Below are positions 26,413 to 39,468 of a DNA stretch of 64,000 bases, one piece after another (the stretch's first letter is position 1; each line of letters starts with the position of its first letter). The notes below the pieces were generated by a model. The model had not been told where the DNA came from. It did not search any database and saw nothing but the letters and a program-made list of their open reading frames with translations. Both the position numbers and the translations under genes were made by a program. The DNA lies in assembly GCA_046347945.1 (NCBI GenBank), contig JAXMFB010000013.1:65327-129326 (forward strand). The letters run 5' to 3'. Source of the DNA: Zeimonas sp046347945. Its GTDB lineage: Bacteria; Pseudomonadota; Gammaproteobacteria; Burkholderiales; Burkholderiaceae_E.

Positions 26413-26991
26413 TCAACGCAACAGGTAGGTGATCAGCGCGACGGCGATCAACGCGACGACGATCCAGACCAGCCAGCGCGTGCCGCCGCCGGGTGCTGCA
26501 GGCATCGGCGCAGCTGTCGGCGCCGCGACCACCGCCTCGCCGATCCCGGCCGCGGGCGCCAGCCGGGACTCGAATGCGGCGAAGAAATCGTCGGCGATCT
26601 TGGTGGCCGCGCCTTCGATCAGCCGCGAGCCGACCTGCGCCAGTTTACCGCCGACCTGCGCCTTCGCGGCATAGGAGAGGCGGGTGCCGGCGCCCTCGGG
26701 CGCGAGCTTCACGTCGGCCGAACCCTTTCCGAATCCCGCGACGCCGCCCTGGCCATCGAAGGCGATCGTGTAAGACGACGGCGGCACGATGTTCTCGAGC
26801 TTCAGCCGCCCCTTGAACCGTGCGTTCACCGGCCCGATCCGCATCGCCATCGTCGCGAGGTACTCGTCGTCGGCGACGCGCTCGAGCGTCTCGCAGCCGG
26901 CGATGCACGCCTTCAGCGTCTCGGGGTCGTTCAGCGCGGCCCAGGTGGCCTCGGGGGCCGCCGCGATCAGGCGTTCGCCTTGCAGGTTCAT
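26413..26991 (-). CDS. coxG: CoxG-like SRPBCC protein with C-terminal membrane helix
   Basis: A 192-residue CoxG family protein, thought to help attach CO dehydrogenase-type enzymes to the membrane or bind a quinone-like ligand. The SRPBCC domain covers residues 1-150 (GERLIAAAPEATWAALNDPE, the SYTIAFDGQGGVAGFGKGSADVKL strand pair, SRLIEGAATKIADDFF). An Ala/Pro linker and one membrane helix (WLVWIVVALIAVALITYLL) follow. Its ATG overlaps the coxE stop (ATGA at 26988-26991), so the two are coupled. Confidence 0.9.
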   Translation of the reverse strand: MNLQGERLIAAAPEATWAALNDPETLKACIAGCETLERVADDEYLATMAMRIGPVNARFKGRLKLENIVPPSSYTIAFDGQGGVAGFGKGSADVKLAPEGAGTRLSYAAKAQVGGKLAQVGSRLIEGAATKIADDFFAAFESRLAPAAGIGEAVVAAPTAAPMPAAPGGGTRWLVWIVVALIAVALITYLLR

Positions 26992-28189
26992 GTCGGATTC
27001 TCCGTGCGATGGGTTCGCATGTCGGGTCGCTCGGGGGGCTTGCGAAGCGCCTGCGCGAGGTCGGCGAGGCTGGCCAGGTTGTGCATCGGCAGCATCCGGT
27101 CGACGTGCGGCAGCAGCGCGCGCACGCCGGCCGCACGCGGCGAAAACCCCTCGTAGCGCAGCAGCGGGTTGAGCCAGACCAGTTCGTGCGAAAAGCGCGC
27201 CAGCCGCGCCGCTTCGGCCGACAGCGACCCGTGCTCGTCGCGATCGAGCCCGTCGGTGACCAGCAGCAGCGCCGCATTGCCGGTGAGCATGCGACGCGCC
27301 CAGCGGCGGTTGAACTCGGCCAGGTTCGACGCGATGCGGGTGCCGCCGCGCCAGTCCTGCACCAGCGCGTCGGCGCGCTCGATCGCCACGTCGGGATCGC
27401 GGTGGCGCAGGCAGCGCGTGATGTCGGTGAGCCGCGTGCCGAAGACCATCGTGTGCACGCGGTGATGGTGCTGCGTGAGGCCGTACGCGTAGTGCAGGAA
27501 CGCGCGCGCGTAGCGGTCCATCGAGCCCGAGATGTCGATCATGATCACCAGCGGCGGCGGCCGCAGGCGCGGTGCCGAGCGCGGCAGGTCGATCGTGTCG
27601 GGCGAGCGCGCCAGGCGGCGCAGCGCGCGCCGCACGTCGATGCGCCCGCGCGGCGATGCCGCCAGCCGGCGGGTGCGCAGCGGGCGCACCGGCAGCGGCA
27701 CCGTCTCGGCCAGGCGGCGCGCGATCGCGAACTCGCGCGCCGACATGCTCTCGAAATCGGCGCGCTGCAGGCGCTCGCGCTCCGAGAAGCTGACCACCGC
27801 GTCGATCGTCTGCTTGTCCTCCTCGTTGGGCGGCGCCTCGGGCGGCGGCGTCGTGGCGGGCGGCGACAGCGCTTCCTCGACTCGGCGCGGCCGCTGCGGT
27901 GGCTTGACCGCGCCCGGTCGGCCGGCGATCTTCGGCAGCAGCAGATACATCAGCCGCTCGAGCAGCTTCGGGTCGCGCCAGAACGCGGCGAACGCCGCGT
28001 CGAACACCGGCTGCTGCTCGTGCCGGCTCAGCATCACTGCGGTCAGCGCCGCGTGCACGTCGTCGCGGCGGTCGAGCCCCACGAGCTCCACCGCGTTGAT
28101 CGCGGCCAGGATGCGATCGGGGCCCACGGGAAGGCCGGCCGCGCGCAGCACCCGCGCGAAGTGAACGATGTTGTCGGCGACGTGTCCGC

Positions 28190-28193
<4 letters not shown>
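26988..28193 (-). CDS. coxE: CoxE-like von Willebrand factor A protein
   Basis: VWA protein that partners the MoxR ATPase CoxD in maturing the [CuSMoO2]-type site in form I CO dehydrogenase; its role beside form II enzymes is less clear. 401 residues: an N-terminal helical part (FARVLRAAGLPVGPDR), a Pro-rich linker around residue 125, and a C-terminal VWA domain with MIDAS DISGSM and TDGLDRDEHG. GTG start at 28191-28193 overlaps the coxD stop (GTGA). Confidence 0.9.
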
Positions 28194-29103
<910 letters not shown>

Positions 29104-29991
29104 GAAGGCGGCTCGCTGGGCGCTGGAGGGGAGAATTGCATGGGGAGAGGCTGCGCGCGGCGCCGGCGCGCGCGCGCGGCCGGACGAAGGCTCGATCAGC
29201 CGGCCAGTGCTCTTCTCGACGGCGCGCCGCGCCATCACCGTGACCATCGCGGCACGGTATTCGGCCGAAGCATGCAGGTCGCTGTTGTAGCCGGCCGGAT
29301 CGAGGCGGATGCCCGCGATCGCGTCGGGCCGGAAGTCGCGCGACAGCGCCTGCTCCATCTGCGCAACCCGGAACACGTGCGAACGCGCGCCGGTGACCGC
29401 GACGCGTACGCCCGAGGCGCCCTGGCTCACGAACACGCCGACCAGCGCGAAACGCGAAGCGGGCTGCTTGAACTTCACGTAGGCGGCGCGCTGGGGCACC
29501 GGGAAACTGACCGAGACGATCAGTTCGCCCGGCTGCAGCGCGGTCGTGAACAGGTCCTTGAAGAAGTCGTCGGCGGCGATCGACCTGCGGTCGGTCTGCA
29601 CCGTGGCGCCCAGCCCCAGCACGCCTGCCGGATAGTCGGCCGCCGGGTCGGAGTTGGCGATCGACCCGCCCAGCGTGCCCATGTTGCGCACCATCTGGTC
29701 GCCGATGCCGCCCGCGAGGTCGGCGAGTGCGGGGATCGCCGCGCGCACGTCGGCCGAGCGGGCCACTTCGGAGTGGCGGGTCATCACGCCGATCTTCACC
29801 GACGATCCGTCGCGGCTGATGCCGCGCAGCCCGTCGATGCCACCCAGGTCGACCAGGGTACTCGCCGACGAAAGCCGCAGCTTCATCGACTGCACCAGGC
29901 TCTGCCCGCCGGCGAGAAACCGCGCGTCGCCGGTGGCCGCGCCCACCGCCTTGGCGACGCTGTCGGGACGCTGGTATTCGAATGCGTACAT
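29104..29991 (-). CDS. coxM: CO dehydrogenase-type FAD subunit (CoxM-like), open into coxD
   Basis: FAD-binding medium subunit passing electrons from the 2Fe-2S subunit. It has EYQRPDSVAKAV, the FAD motif ARFLAGGQSLVQSMKLRL and the second FAD contact NMGTLGGSIANSDPAADYP, then the C-terminal CO_deh_flav_C region up to about 29215 (SAEYRAAMVTVMARRAVEK). SD GAGGAGATACTC precedes ATG 29989-29991. Homologues normally stop near the MARRAVEK segment; here the frame continues through an Arg/Ala/Pro-rich stretch without a stop into CoxD. I end the feature at the coxD start. A lost stop or an indel in the GCGCGCGCGC tract near 29170 could cause this. Confidence 0.88.
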
Positions 29992-30005
29992 GAGTATCTC
30001 CTCGA

Positions 30006-32363
<2,358 letters not shown>

Positions 32364-32381
32364 GGTCGTGTCTCCCCGGAG

Positions 32382-32846
32382 TCAGCCTTGCGCCGCGACC
32401 TGCTCGATCGCGCGCACGATGTTGTGGTAGCCGGTGCAGCGGCAGATGTTGCCCTCGAGCCCTTCGCGGATCTGCGCCTCGGTGGCCTTGGGGTTGTCCT
32501 GCAGCAGCTGGATCGCCGACATCACCATGCCCGGCGTGCAGAAGCCGCACTGCAGCGCGTGGCACTCGTTGAAGGCCTTCTGCATCGGGTGCAGCTCGCC
32601 GCCCGCCGAGAGGCCCTCGATCGTCGTGATCGTCGCACCGTCGGCCTGCACCGCCAGCATCGAGCACGCCTTCACCGCGCGGCCGTTCATGTGGATCGTG
32701 CAGGCGCCGCATTGCGCGGTGTCGCAGCCCACGTGGGTGCCGGTCAGCTGAAGGTTTTCGCGGATGAACTGCACCAGCAGGGTTCGGGCGTCGATCGTCG
32801 CCGTCACCTGCTTGCCGTTCACCGTCATCGTCACGGTACGGTCCAT
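32382..32846 (-). CDS. coxS: 2Fe-2S subunit of CO dehydrogenase-like enzyme
   Basis: Small iron-sulfur subunit, 154 residues, linking the molybdenum and FAD subunits. The plant-type N-terminal cluster is bound by GCDTAQCGACTIHMNG with a further Cys in VKACSML, and the second by CGFCTPGM and NICRCTGYHNIV; all eight Cys are present. The start is ATG 32844-32846 (DRTVTMTVNGK), chosen for its strong SD AGGAGGCGATTC; a longer frame upstream lacks homology. First gene of the operon coxS-coxL-coxM-coxD-coxE-coxG-xdhC; S-L-M order is typical of form II clusters. Confidence 0.95.
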   Translation of the reverse strand: MDRTVTMTVNGKQVTATIDARTLLVQFIRENLQLTGTHVGCDTAQCGACTIHMNGRAVKACSMLAVQADGATITTIEGLSAGGELHPMQKAFNECHALQCGFCTPGMVMSAIQLLQDNPKATEAQIREGLEGNICRCTGYHNIVRAIEQVAAQG

Positions 32847-33082
32847 GAATCGCCTCCTGGGTTCGACTTTCTTGTTGCCGCTTGCGGCGGCGCGCTGATT
32901 CAAGTCGTGATGATGCCACCTTCCTGACGACGCCGAAGCGTTGTCGCGTCGTCACCGGGGACGCGGCCGGGCGAGCCGGCGCGGCGGCCCGGATGCTGCG
33001 CCGCAGCATCGGCGAGCCGAACCGGCGCTCGGGCTAGAATGCCGCGACTTTCGGCGCGCGGTGCGCCGCTTCCGGACACGCG

Positions 33083-33646
33083 ATGAGCATCAAATCCGAC
33101 CGCTGGATCCGCCGCATGGCAGCGCAAGGCATGATCGAGCCCTACGAGGCGGGACAGGTGCGCGAGGTCGACGGCAAGCGCATCGTCTCGTACGGCACGT
33201 CGAGCTATGGCTACGACCTGCGCTGCGCCGACGAGTTCAAGATCTTCACGAACATCAACTCGACGATCGTCGACCCGAAGAATTTCGACGAGAAGTCGTT
33301 CGTCGACTTCAAGGGGCCGGTCTGCATCATCCCGCCGAACTCGTTCGCGCTGGCGCGCACGGTCGAGTACTTCCGGATCCCGCGCAGCGTGCTCACCGTG
33401 TGCCTGGGCAAGTCGACCTACGCGCGCTGCGGCATCATCGTCAACGTGACGCCGCTCGAGCCCGAGTGGGAAGGGCACGTGACGCTCGAGTTCTCGAACA
33501 CGACGCCGCTGCCGGCGAAGATCTACGCCGGCGAGGGCTGCGCGCAGGTCATCTTCCTCGAGTCCGACGAGGTCTGCGAGACCTCGTACCGCGACCGCGG
33601 CGGCAAGTACCAGGGCCAGACCGGGGTCACGCTGCCGCGCACCTGA
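33083..33646 (+). CDS. dcd: dCTP deaminase
   Basis: Deaminates dCTP to dUTP for thymidylate supply. The 187-residue trimeric-type protein has SIKSDRWIRRMA, SSYGYDLRC, ALARTVEYFRIPR, the catalytic segment GKSTYARCGIIVNVTPLEPEWEGHV (Arg and Glu of the active site) and the GEGCAQVIF block followed by the C-terminal lid YRDRGGKYQGQTG. It stands alone, divergent from coxS, with TAGAAT near 33035 as a possible -10 element. Confidence 0.96.
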   Translation: MSIKSDRWIRRMAAQGMIEPYEAGQVREVDGKRIVSYGTSSYGYDLRCADEFKIFTNINSTIVDPKNFDEKSFVDFKGPVCIIPPNSFALARTVEYFRIPRSVLTVCLGKSTYARCGIIVNVTPLEPEWEGHVTLEFSNTTPLPAKIYAGEGCAQVIFLESDEVCETSYRDRGGKYQGQTGVTLPRT

Positions 33647-33681
33647 CCGGCTGCGCCGAGCCGGGCGCGCGGAGGGCGCGG

Positions 33682-33710
33682 TTGCGTGCGCTGCACAAAG
33701 CGGCTATATT
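33682..33710 (+). promoter_or_regulatory. Sigma70-type promoter for the leuA leader
   Basis: TTGCGT (33682-33687) and TATATT (33705-33710) are separated by exactly 17 bp. A start 7 bases beyond the -10 falls at about 33717, one base before the ATG of the leader ORF. It is one of the best sigma70-like sites in the window. Confidence 0.7.
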
Positions 33711-33717
33711 TTTTTCC

Positions 33718-33831
33718 ATGGCTACCCGCTTCGGCCTCGAATCCACGCTTTCCCTGACGACCCGCTCCCGGTCGTTCGGCGGCCTGCACCTGCTTGCGGT
33801 GCTGGGTCCGCTACTGCGCCCCGCGCGCTGA
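33718..33831 (+). CDS. Leucine-rich leader peptide upstream of leuA
   Basis: A 37-residue ORF (ATRFGLESTLSLTTRSR..., then GLHLLAVLGPLLRPAR) ending 77 bp before leuA. Nine of 37 residues are Leu, concentrated in the C-terminal half (HLLAVLGPLL). Its ATG lies 7 bases after the -10 box, so the transcript would be leaderless or nearly so. This arrangement resembles attenuation leaders that sense charged tRNA-Leu. A small hairpin CCCGC-CACGA-GCGGG follows at about 33871-33885, but I see no T-run terminator, so control might act on leuA translation instead. Confidence 0.6.
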   Translation: MATRFGLESTLSLTTRSRSFGGLHLLAVLGPLLRPAR

Positions 33832-33908
33832 CACCCCCTTCCCCCTACTACCGTCGCAGTCCCCTTTGCCTCCCGCCACGAGCGGGCCGGCACCCCAGGA
33901 GCATTCAG

Positions 33909-35456
33909 ATGGCCGACAAGCTGATCATTTTCGACACCACCTTGCGCGATGGCGAGCAAAGCCCCGGCGCGTCGATGACCCGCGAGGAGAAGCTGCGCAT
34001 CGCCAAGCAACTGGAGAAGCTGCGGGTCGACGTGATCGAGGCCGGATTTGCCGCGTCGTCCAACGGCGACTTCGAAGCGGTGCGCGCGATCGCCGACGCG
34101 ATCAAGGATTCCACCGTCTGCTCGCTCGCGCGCGCCAACGACCGCGACATCTCGCGGGCGGCCGAGGCGCTGAAGGGCGCGAAGTCGATGCGCATCCACA
34201 CGTTCATGGCGACCTCCGCGCTGCACATGGAGAAGAAGCTGCGGATGACGCCCGAGCAGGTCTACGAGCAGGTGAAGCTGGCGGTGCGCTTCGCACGCAA
34301 GTTCACCGACAACGTCGAGTTCTCGCCCGAGGACGCCAGCCGCTCGGACCCGGATTTCCTGTGCCGGGTGCTCGAGGCGGCGATCGCCGAAGGCGCGACG
34401 ACGATCAACATCCCGGACACGGTCGGCTACGCCGTGCCGGAGCTGTTCGGCAACCAGCTTCGCAGCCTGCGCGAGCGGATCCCGAACTCGAGCAAGGCGA
34501 TCTGGTCGGTCCATTGCCACAACGACCTCGGCATGGCGGTGGCCAATTCGCTGGCGGCCGTCAAGATCGGCGGCGCGCGCCAGGTCGAGTGCACGGTCAA
34601 CGGGCTGGGCGAGCGGGCCGGCAACACGTCGCTCGAGGAGATCGTGATGGCGCTGAAGACCCGTCGCGACTACTTCGACCTCGAGGTCGGGGTCGACACG
34701 ACGCAGATCGTGCCGGCGTCGAAGCTCGTCTCCAGCATCACCGGCTTTCCGGTGCAGCCGAACAAGGCCGTGGTCGGCGCCAACGCGTTCGCGCACGCCT
34801 CGGGCATCCACCAGGACGGCGTGCTCAAGCAGCGCGACACCTACGAGATCATGCGCGCCGAAGACGTGGGCTGGACCGCCAACAAGATCGTGCTCGGCAA
34901 GCTGTCGGGCCGCAACGCGTTCAAGCAACGGCTGCAGGAACTCGGCATCGAGCTCGACTCCGAGCAGGAGGTCAATGCCGCGTTCCAGCGCTTCAAGGAC
35001 CTGGCCGACCGCAAGGCCGAGATCTTCGACGAGGACATCCACGCGCTGGTGTCCGACCAGGCGGTGCACCACGAGGCCGACGAGCACTACCAGTTCGTCT
35101 CGATGGCGCAGGCCTCGGAAACCGGCGAGCGCCCGCACGCGCGGGTGACGATGGCGGTGGACGGCCACGAGCAGACGAGCGAGTCCGAAGGCAACGGGCC
35201 GGTCGATGCAACCTTCAAGGCGATCGAGGCGAAGGTGGGCAGCGGCGCCGAACTGATGCTGTTCTCGGTCAACGCGATCACCACCGGCACCGAGTCGCAG
35301 GGTGAGGTCACCGTGCGGCTGGCCAGGTCGGGCCGCATCGTCAACGGCGTCGGCGCCGATCCGGACATCGTCGTCGCGTCGGCGAAGGCCTACCTCAATG
35401 CGCTGAACAAGCTGCATTCGAAGTCCGATCGCGTCAATCCGCAGGCGGGTGTCTGA
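33909..35456 (+). CDS. leuA: 2-Isopropylmalate synthase
   Basis: Condenses acetyl-CoA with 2-ketoisovalerate, the first committed step of leucine synthesis. The 515-residue protein has the catalytic FDTTLRDGEQSPGASM, the metal-binding HCHNDLGMAVANSLA, the GLGERAGNTSLEE block, and a C-terminal LeuA dimer/regulatory domain (from about 390, with EGNGPVDATFKAIE and GEVTVRL) expected to bind leucine for feedback. SD AGGAG precedes ATG 33909. A leucine-rich leader ORF and a promoter lie upstream. Its TGA overlaps the ATG of the following binding-protein gene. Confidence 0.97.
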   Translation: MADKLIIFDTTLRDGEQSPGASMTREEKLRIAKQLEKLRVDVIEAGFAASSNGDFEAVRAIADAIKDSTVCSLARANDRDISRAAEALKGAKSMRIHTFMATSALHMEKKLRMTPEQVYEQVKLAVRFARKFTDNVEFSPEDASRSDPDFLCRVLEAAIAEGATTINIPDTVGYAVPELFGNQLRSLRERIPNSSKAIWSVHCHNDLGMAVANSLAAVKIGGARQVECTVNGLGERAGNTSLEEIVMALKTRRDYFDLEVGVDTTQIVPASKLVSSITGFPVQPNKAVVGANAFAHASGIHQDGVLKQRDTYEIMRAEDVGWTANKIVLGKLSGRNAFKQRLQELGIELDSEQEVNAAFQRFKDLADRKAEIFDEDIHALVSDQAVHHEADEHYQFVSMAQASETGERPHARVTMAVDGHEQTSESEGNGPVDATFKAIEAKVGSGAELMLFSVNAITTGTESQGEVTVRLARSGRIVNGVGADPDIVVASAKAYLNALNKLHSKSDRVNPQAGV

Positions 35457-36757
35457 TGGCCGAGCGTGGGCGTAGAAGCTTCGCCGGCGCGATCGGCGCC
35501 TCGGCCCTGCTCTCGACGCTGCCGGCGGCCCCGGCGCGCGCGCAGGCCTCGGGCGAGCCGATCCGGCTCGCGGTCATCGAGGGGTTCTCGGGGCCGTTCG
35601 CCAATGCCGGCGACTCGGTCTGGCGCAACCTGCTGTTCGCCGTCGATCGCGTGAATGCGCGCGGCGGCGTGCGCATCGGCGGCAGGCAACGGCCGCTGCA
35701 GCTCGATCGGCTCGACAGCCAGGGCCAGGTCGAAGAGGCGATCGCGATGCTGCGCAAGGCGACCGACCAGCGCACGCCGTTCGTCTTGCAGGGGAACAGC
35801 TCGGCCGTCGCTGCGGCGCTGCTCGACGCGGTGTCCACGCACAACGACCGCGAGCCGCGCAACCGGGTGCTGTACCTGAACTATTCGGCGGTCGATCCGG
35901 TGCTCACCAACGAGCGCTGCAGCTTCTGGCACTTCCGGTTCGACGCGCACGCCGGCATGCGGATGGCCGCGCTCGTCGACGCGCTGGCGCAGAACCGGCG
36001 CGTCCGCCGCGTCTACCTGCTGAACCAGGACTACAGCTTCGGCAGGCAGGTGGCCAGCCTGGCGCGGCAGATGATCGGCGCGAAGCGCCCCGACGTCGAG
36101 ATCGTCGGCGACGAGCTCCACCCGCTCGGGCGGATCAAGGACTTCGTCCCTTATGCGGCCAAGATCAAGGCGTCGGGCGCCGACACGGTGGTCACCGGCA
36201 ACTGGGGCAACGACCTGACTTTCCTGGTGCGCGCGGCGCGCGAGGTGGGCCTGGTGGCGGACTTCTACACCTTCTACGGGAACGGGCTGGGCGCGCCCGC
36301 GGCGATCGGCGAGGCCGGCGTGGGGCGGGTGCGGGCGGTTGCCGAGTGGCATCCCAACGCCGGCGCGCTGGACGCGGAGCGCATCTACCTCGACTTCCGC
36401 AGGCGCCTGCGCGACCCGCGCGAGGATTACTTCAACATGCGCCACGTGGTCATGATCGAGTTGCTGGCGGCCGCGATCGAGGCCGCCGGCACGACCGAGG
36501 CTGCCGCCGTGGCGCGCGCGCTCGAGGGACGCACCCACCGGGCGCCCCCGTACACCGCCACGATGCGCGCCGCCGACCACCAGTTGCTGACACCATTGTA
36601 TGTCTCGGTCATGGAGCGGGCGGGGCCCGCAGCCGGCCCGGGGGCCCCGAAGTACGACCTGGAGGGCAGCGGGCTGGGCTTTCGTACCGAGCTGTTCGTC
36701 GACCTCCGGGAGGCGACCCGGCCCCAGTCCTGCAAGATGCGGCGGCCGGCGAGCTGA
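35456..36757 (+). CDS. Branched-chain-amino-acid-type ABC substrate-binding protein, possible Tat export
   Basis: A 433-residue type I periplasmic binding protein (Peripla_BP_6 type). The N-terminus GRRSFAGAIGASALLSTLPAAPARAQA has twin Arg followed by a moderately hydrophobic stretch and AxA cleavage site, compatible with Tat export. The mature part opens IRLAVIEGFSGPFANAGDSV and has RVYLLNQDYSFGRQV, typical of the LivJ fold. The start ATG overlaps the leuA TGA (TGATG), so it is translationally coupled to leucine synthesis. There are no permease or ATPase genes nearby; it may work with a distant Liv system or act as a sensor. Confidence 0.85.
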   Translation: MAERGRRSFAGAIGASALLSTLPAAPARAQASGEPIRLAVIEGFSGPFANAGDSVWRNLLFAVDRVNARGGVRIGGRQRPLQLDRLDSQGQVEEAIAMLRKATDQRTPFVLQGNSSAVAAALLDAVSTHNDREPRNRVLYLNYSAVDPVLTNERCSFWHFRFDAHAGMRMAALVDALAQNRRVRRVYLLNQDYSFGRQVASLARQMIGAKRPDVEIVGDELHPLGRIKDFVPYAAKIKASGADTVVTGNWGNDLTFLVRAAREVGLVADFYTFYGNGLGAPAAIGEAGVGRVRAVAEWHPNAGALDAERIYLDFRRRLRDPREDYFNMRHVVMIELLAAAIEAAGTTEAAAVARALEGRTHRAPPYTATMRAADHQLLTPLYVSVMERAGPAAGPGAPKYDLEGSGLGFRTELFVDLREATRPQSCKMRRPAS

Positions 36758-36769
36758 GGCCGTTCCGGT

Positions 36770-36775
36770 TATAAT
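36770..36775 (+). promoter_or_regulatory. -10 element of the rpsO-pnp promoter
   Basis: A perfect TATAAT at 36770-36775, 13 bp after the stop of the preceding gene, in a G+C-rich context. No clear -35 box lies at the normal distance. Transcription would start near 36782, giving a leader of about 95 bases before rpsO. Confidence 0.6.
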
Positions 36776-36786
36776 CGAACGTTTTC

Positions 36787-36846
36787 GCGCCCGGCTTTCG
36801 TTGTGGGCGGGCGCGGACAGGCACGGCATCGCAACCCGGCGATGCC
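36787..36846 (+). promoter_or_regulatory. Two stem-loops in the rpsO 5' leader
   Basis: GCGCCCG (36787-36793) pairs with CGGGCGC (36808-36814), and GGCATCGC (36825-36832) with GCGATGCC (36839-36846). Both arms are perfect and lie between the likely transcription start and the rpsO ATG. Ribosomal protein S15 is known to repress its own mRNA in several bacteria through varied leader folds, so an autoregulatory role is plausible but not shown. Confidence 0.5.
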
Positions 36847-36877
36847 GCAAGTGGATGTCTCTTCACAGGGGAAACTC

Positions 36878-37147
36878 ATGGCTGTCGCCAACATCGACAA
36901 GGCGAAGATCGTCGCCGACTACCAGCGCGGCGCGAAAGACACCGGATCGCCCGAGGTCCAGGTCGCGCTGCTCACCGCTCGCATCGTCGAGCTGACCGAT
37001 CACTTCAAGACCCACGCGAAGGACCACCATTCGCGCCGCGGCCTGCTGAAGATGGTCAGCCGCCGCCGCAAGCTGCTCGACTACCTGAAGGGTACGAACC
37101 CTTCGAGTTACAAGGCGCTGATCGAGCGACTCGGTCTGCGCGGTTGA
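36878..37147 (+). CDS. rpsO: 30S ribosomal protein S15
   Basis: Primary-binding protein of the 30S subunit, contacting 16S rRNA helices in the platform. The 89-residue length is exactly typical, with KIVADYQRGAKDTGSPEVQVALLTARI, HFKTHAKDHHSRRGLL and RRRKLLDYLKG. ATG 36878 follows AGGGGAAACTC. Standard rpsO-pnp order, separated by a hairpin at 37161-37187. Confidence 0.97.
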   Translation: MAVANIDKAKIVADYQRGAKDTGSPEVQVALLTARIVELTDHFKTHAKDHHSRRGLLKMVSRRRKLLDYLKGTNPSSYKALIERLGLRG

Positions 37148-37160
37148 CAGAACGGACCCG

Positions 37161-37194
37161 AAACCCGCAAGCGAACCTTGCGGGTTTCTTGTTT
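37161..37194 (+). terminator. Intrinsic terminator between rpsO and pnp
   Basis: AAACCCGCAAG (37161-37171) pairs perfectly with CTTGCGGGTTT (37177-37187) across a 5-base loop, followed by CTTGTTTT. It would end part of the rpsO transcription while letting some through to pnp, as in E. coli, where this region is also an RNase III and PNPase control site. Confidence 0.8.
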
Positions 37195-37259
37195 TGGACT
37201 GCTGACAGGCGAACCGCGCCGCCGGACTGATCGCGCGGGCAATGTTGAAAGGAATCGAA

Positions 37260-39383
<2,124 letters not shown>

Positions 39384-39420
39384 TCGACGTAGCGGCCGGA
39401 GCATCCGGCCGGCCCGCAGA

Positions 39421-39448
39421 AAGCCCGCCTCGGCGGGCTTTTCTTCTT
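39421..39448 (+). terminator. Intrinsic terminator after pnp
   Basis: AAGCCCGCC (39421-39429) and GGCGGGCTT (39432-39440) form a perfect stem with a minimal 2-base loop, followed by TTCTTCTT. It ends the rpsO-pnp unit and lies before the 3' end of the convergent Nudix-MBL gene. Confidence 0.85.
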
Positions 39449-39468
39449 GTGCGCCCGCGCCCGCGCAG

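Noticed and set aside
37242..37259. ATG 37242 as pnp start
   Set aside because: No ribosome-binding site, and the six extra residues are outside the conserved N-terminus; GTG 37260 is better placed after AAGGA.
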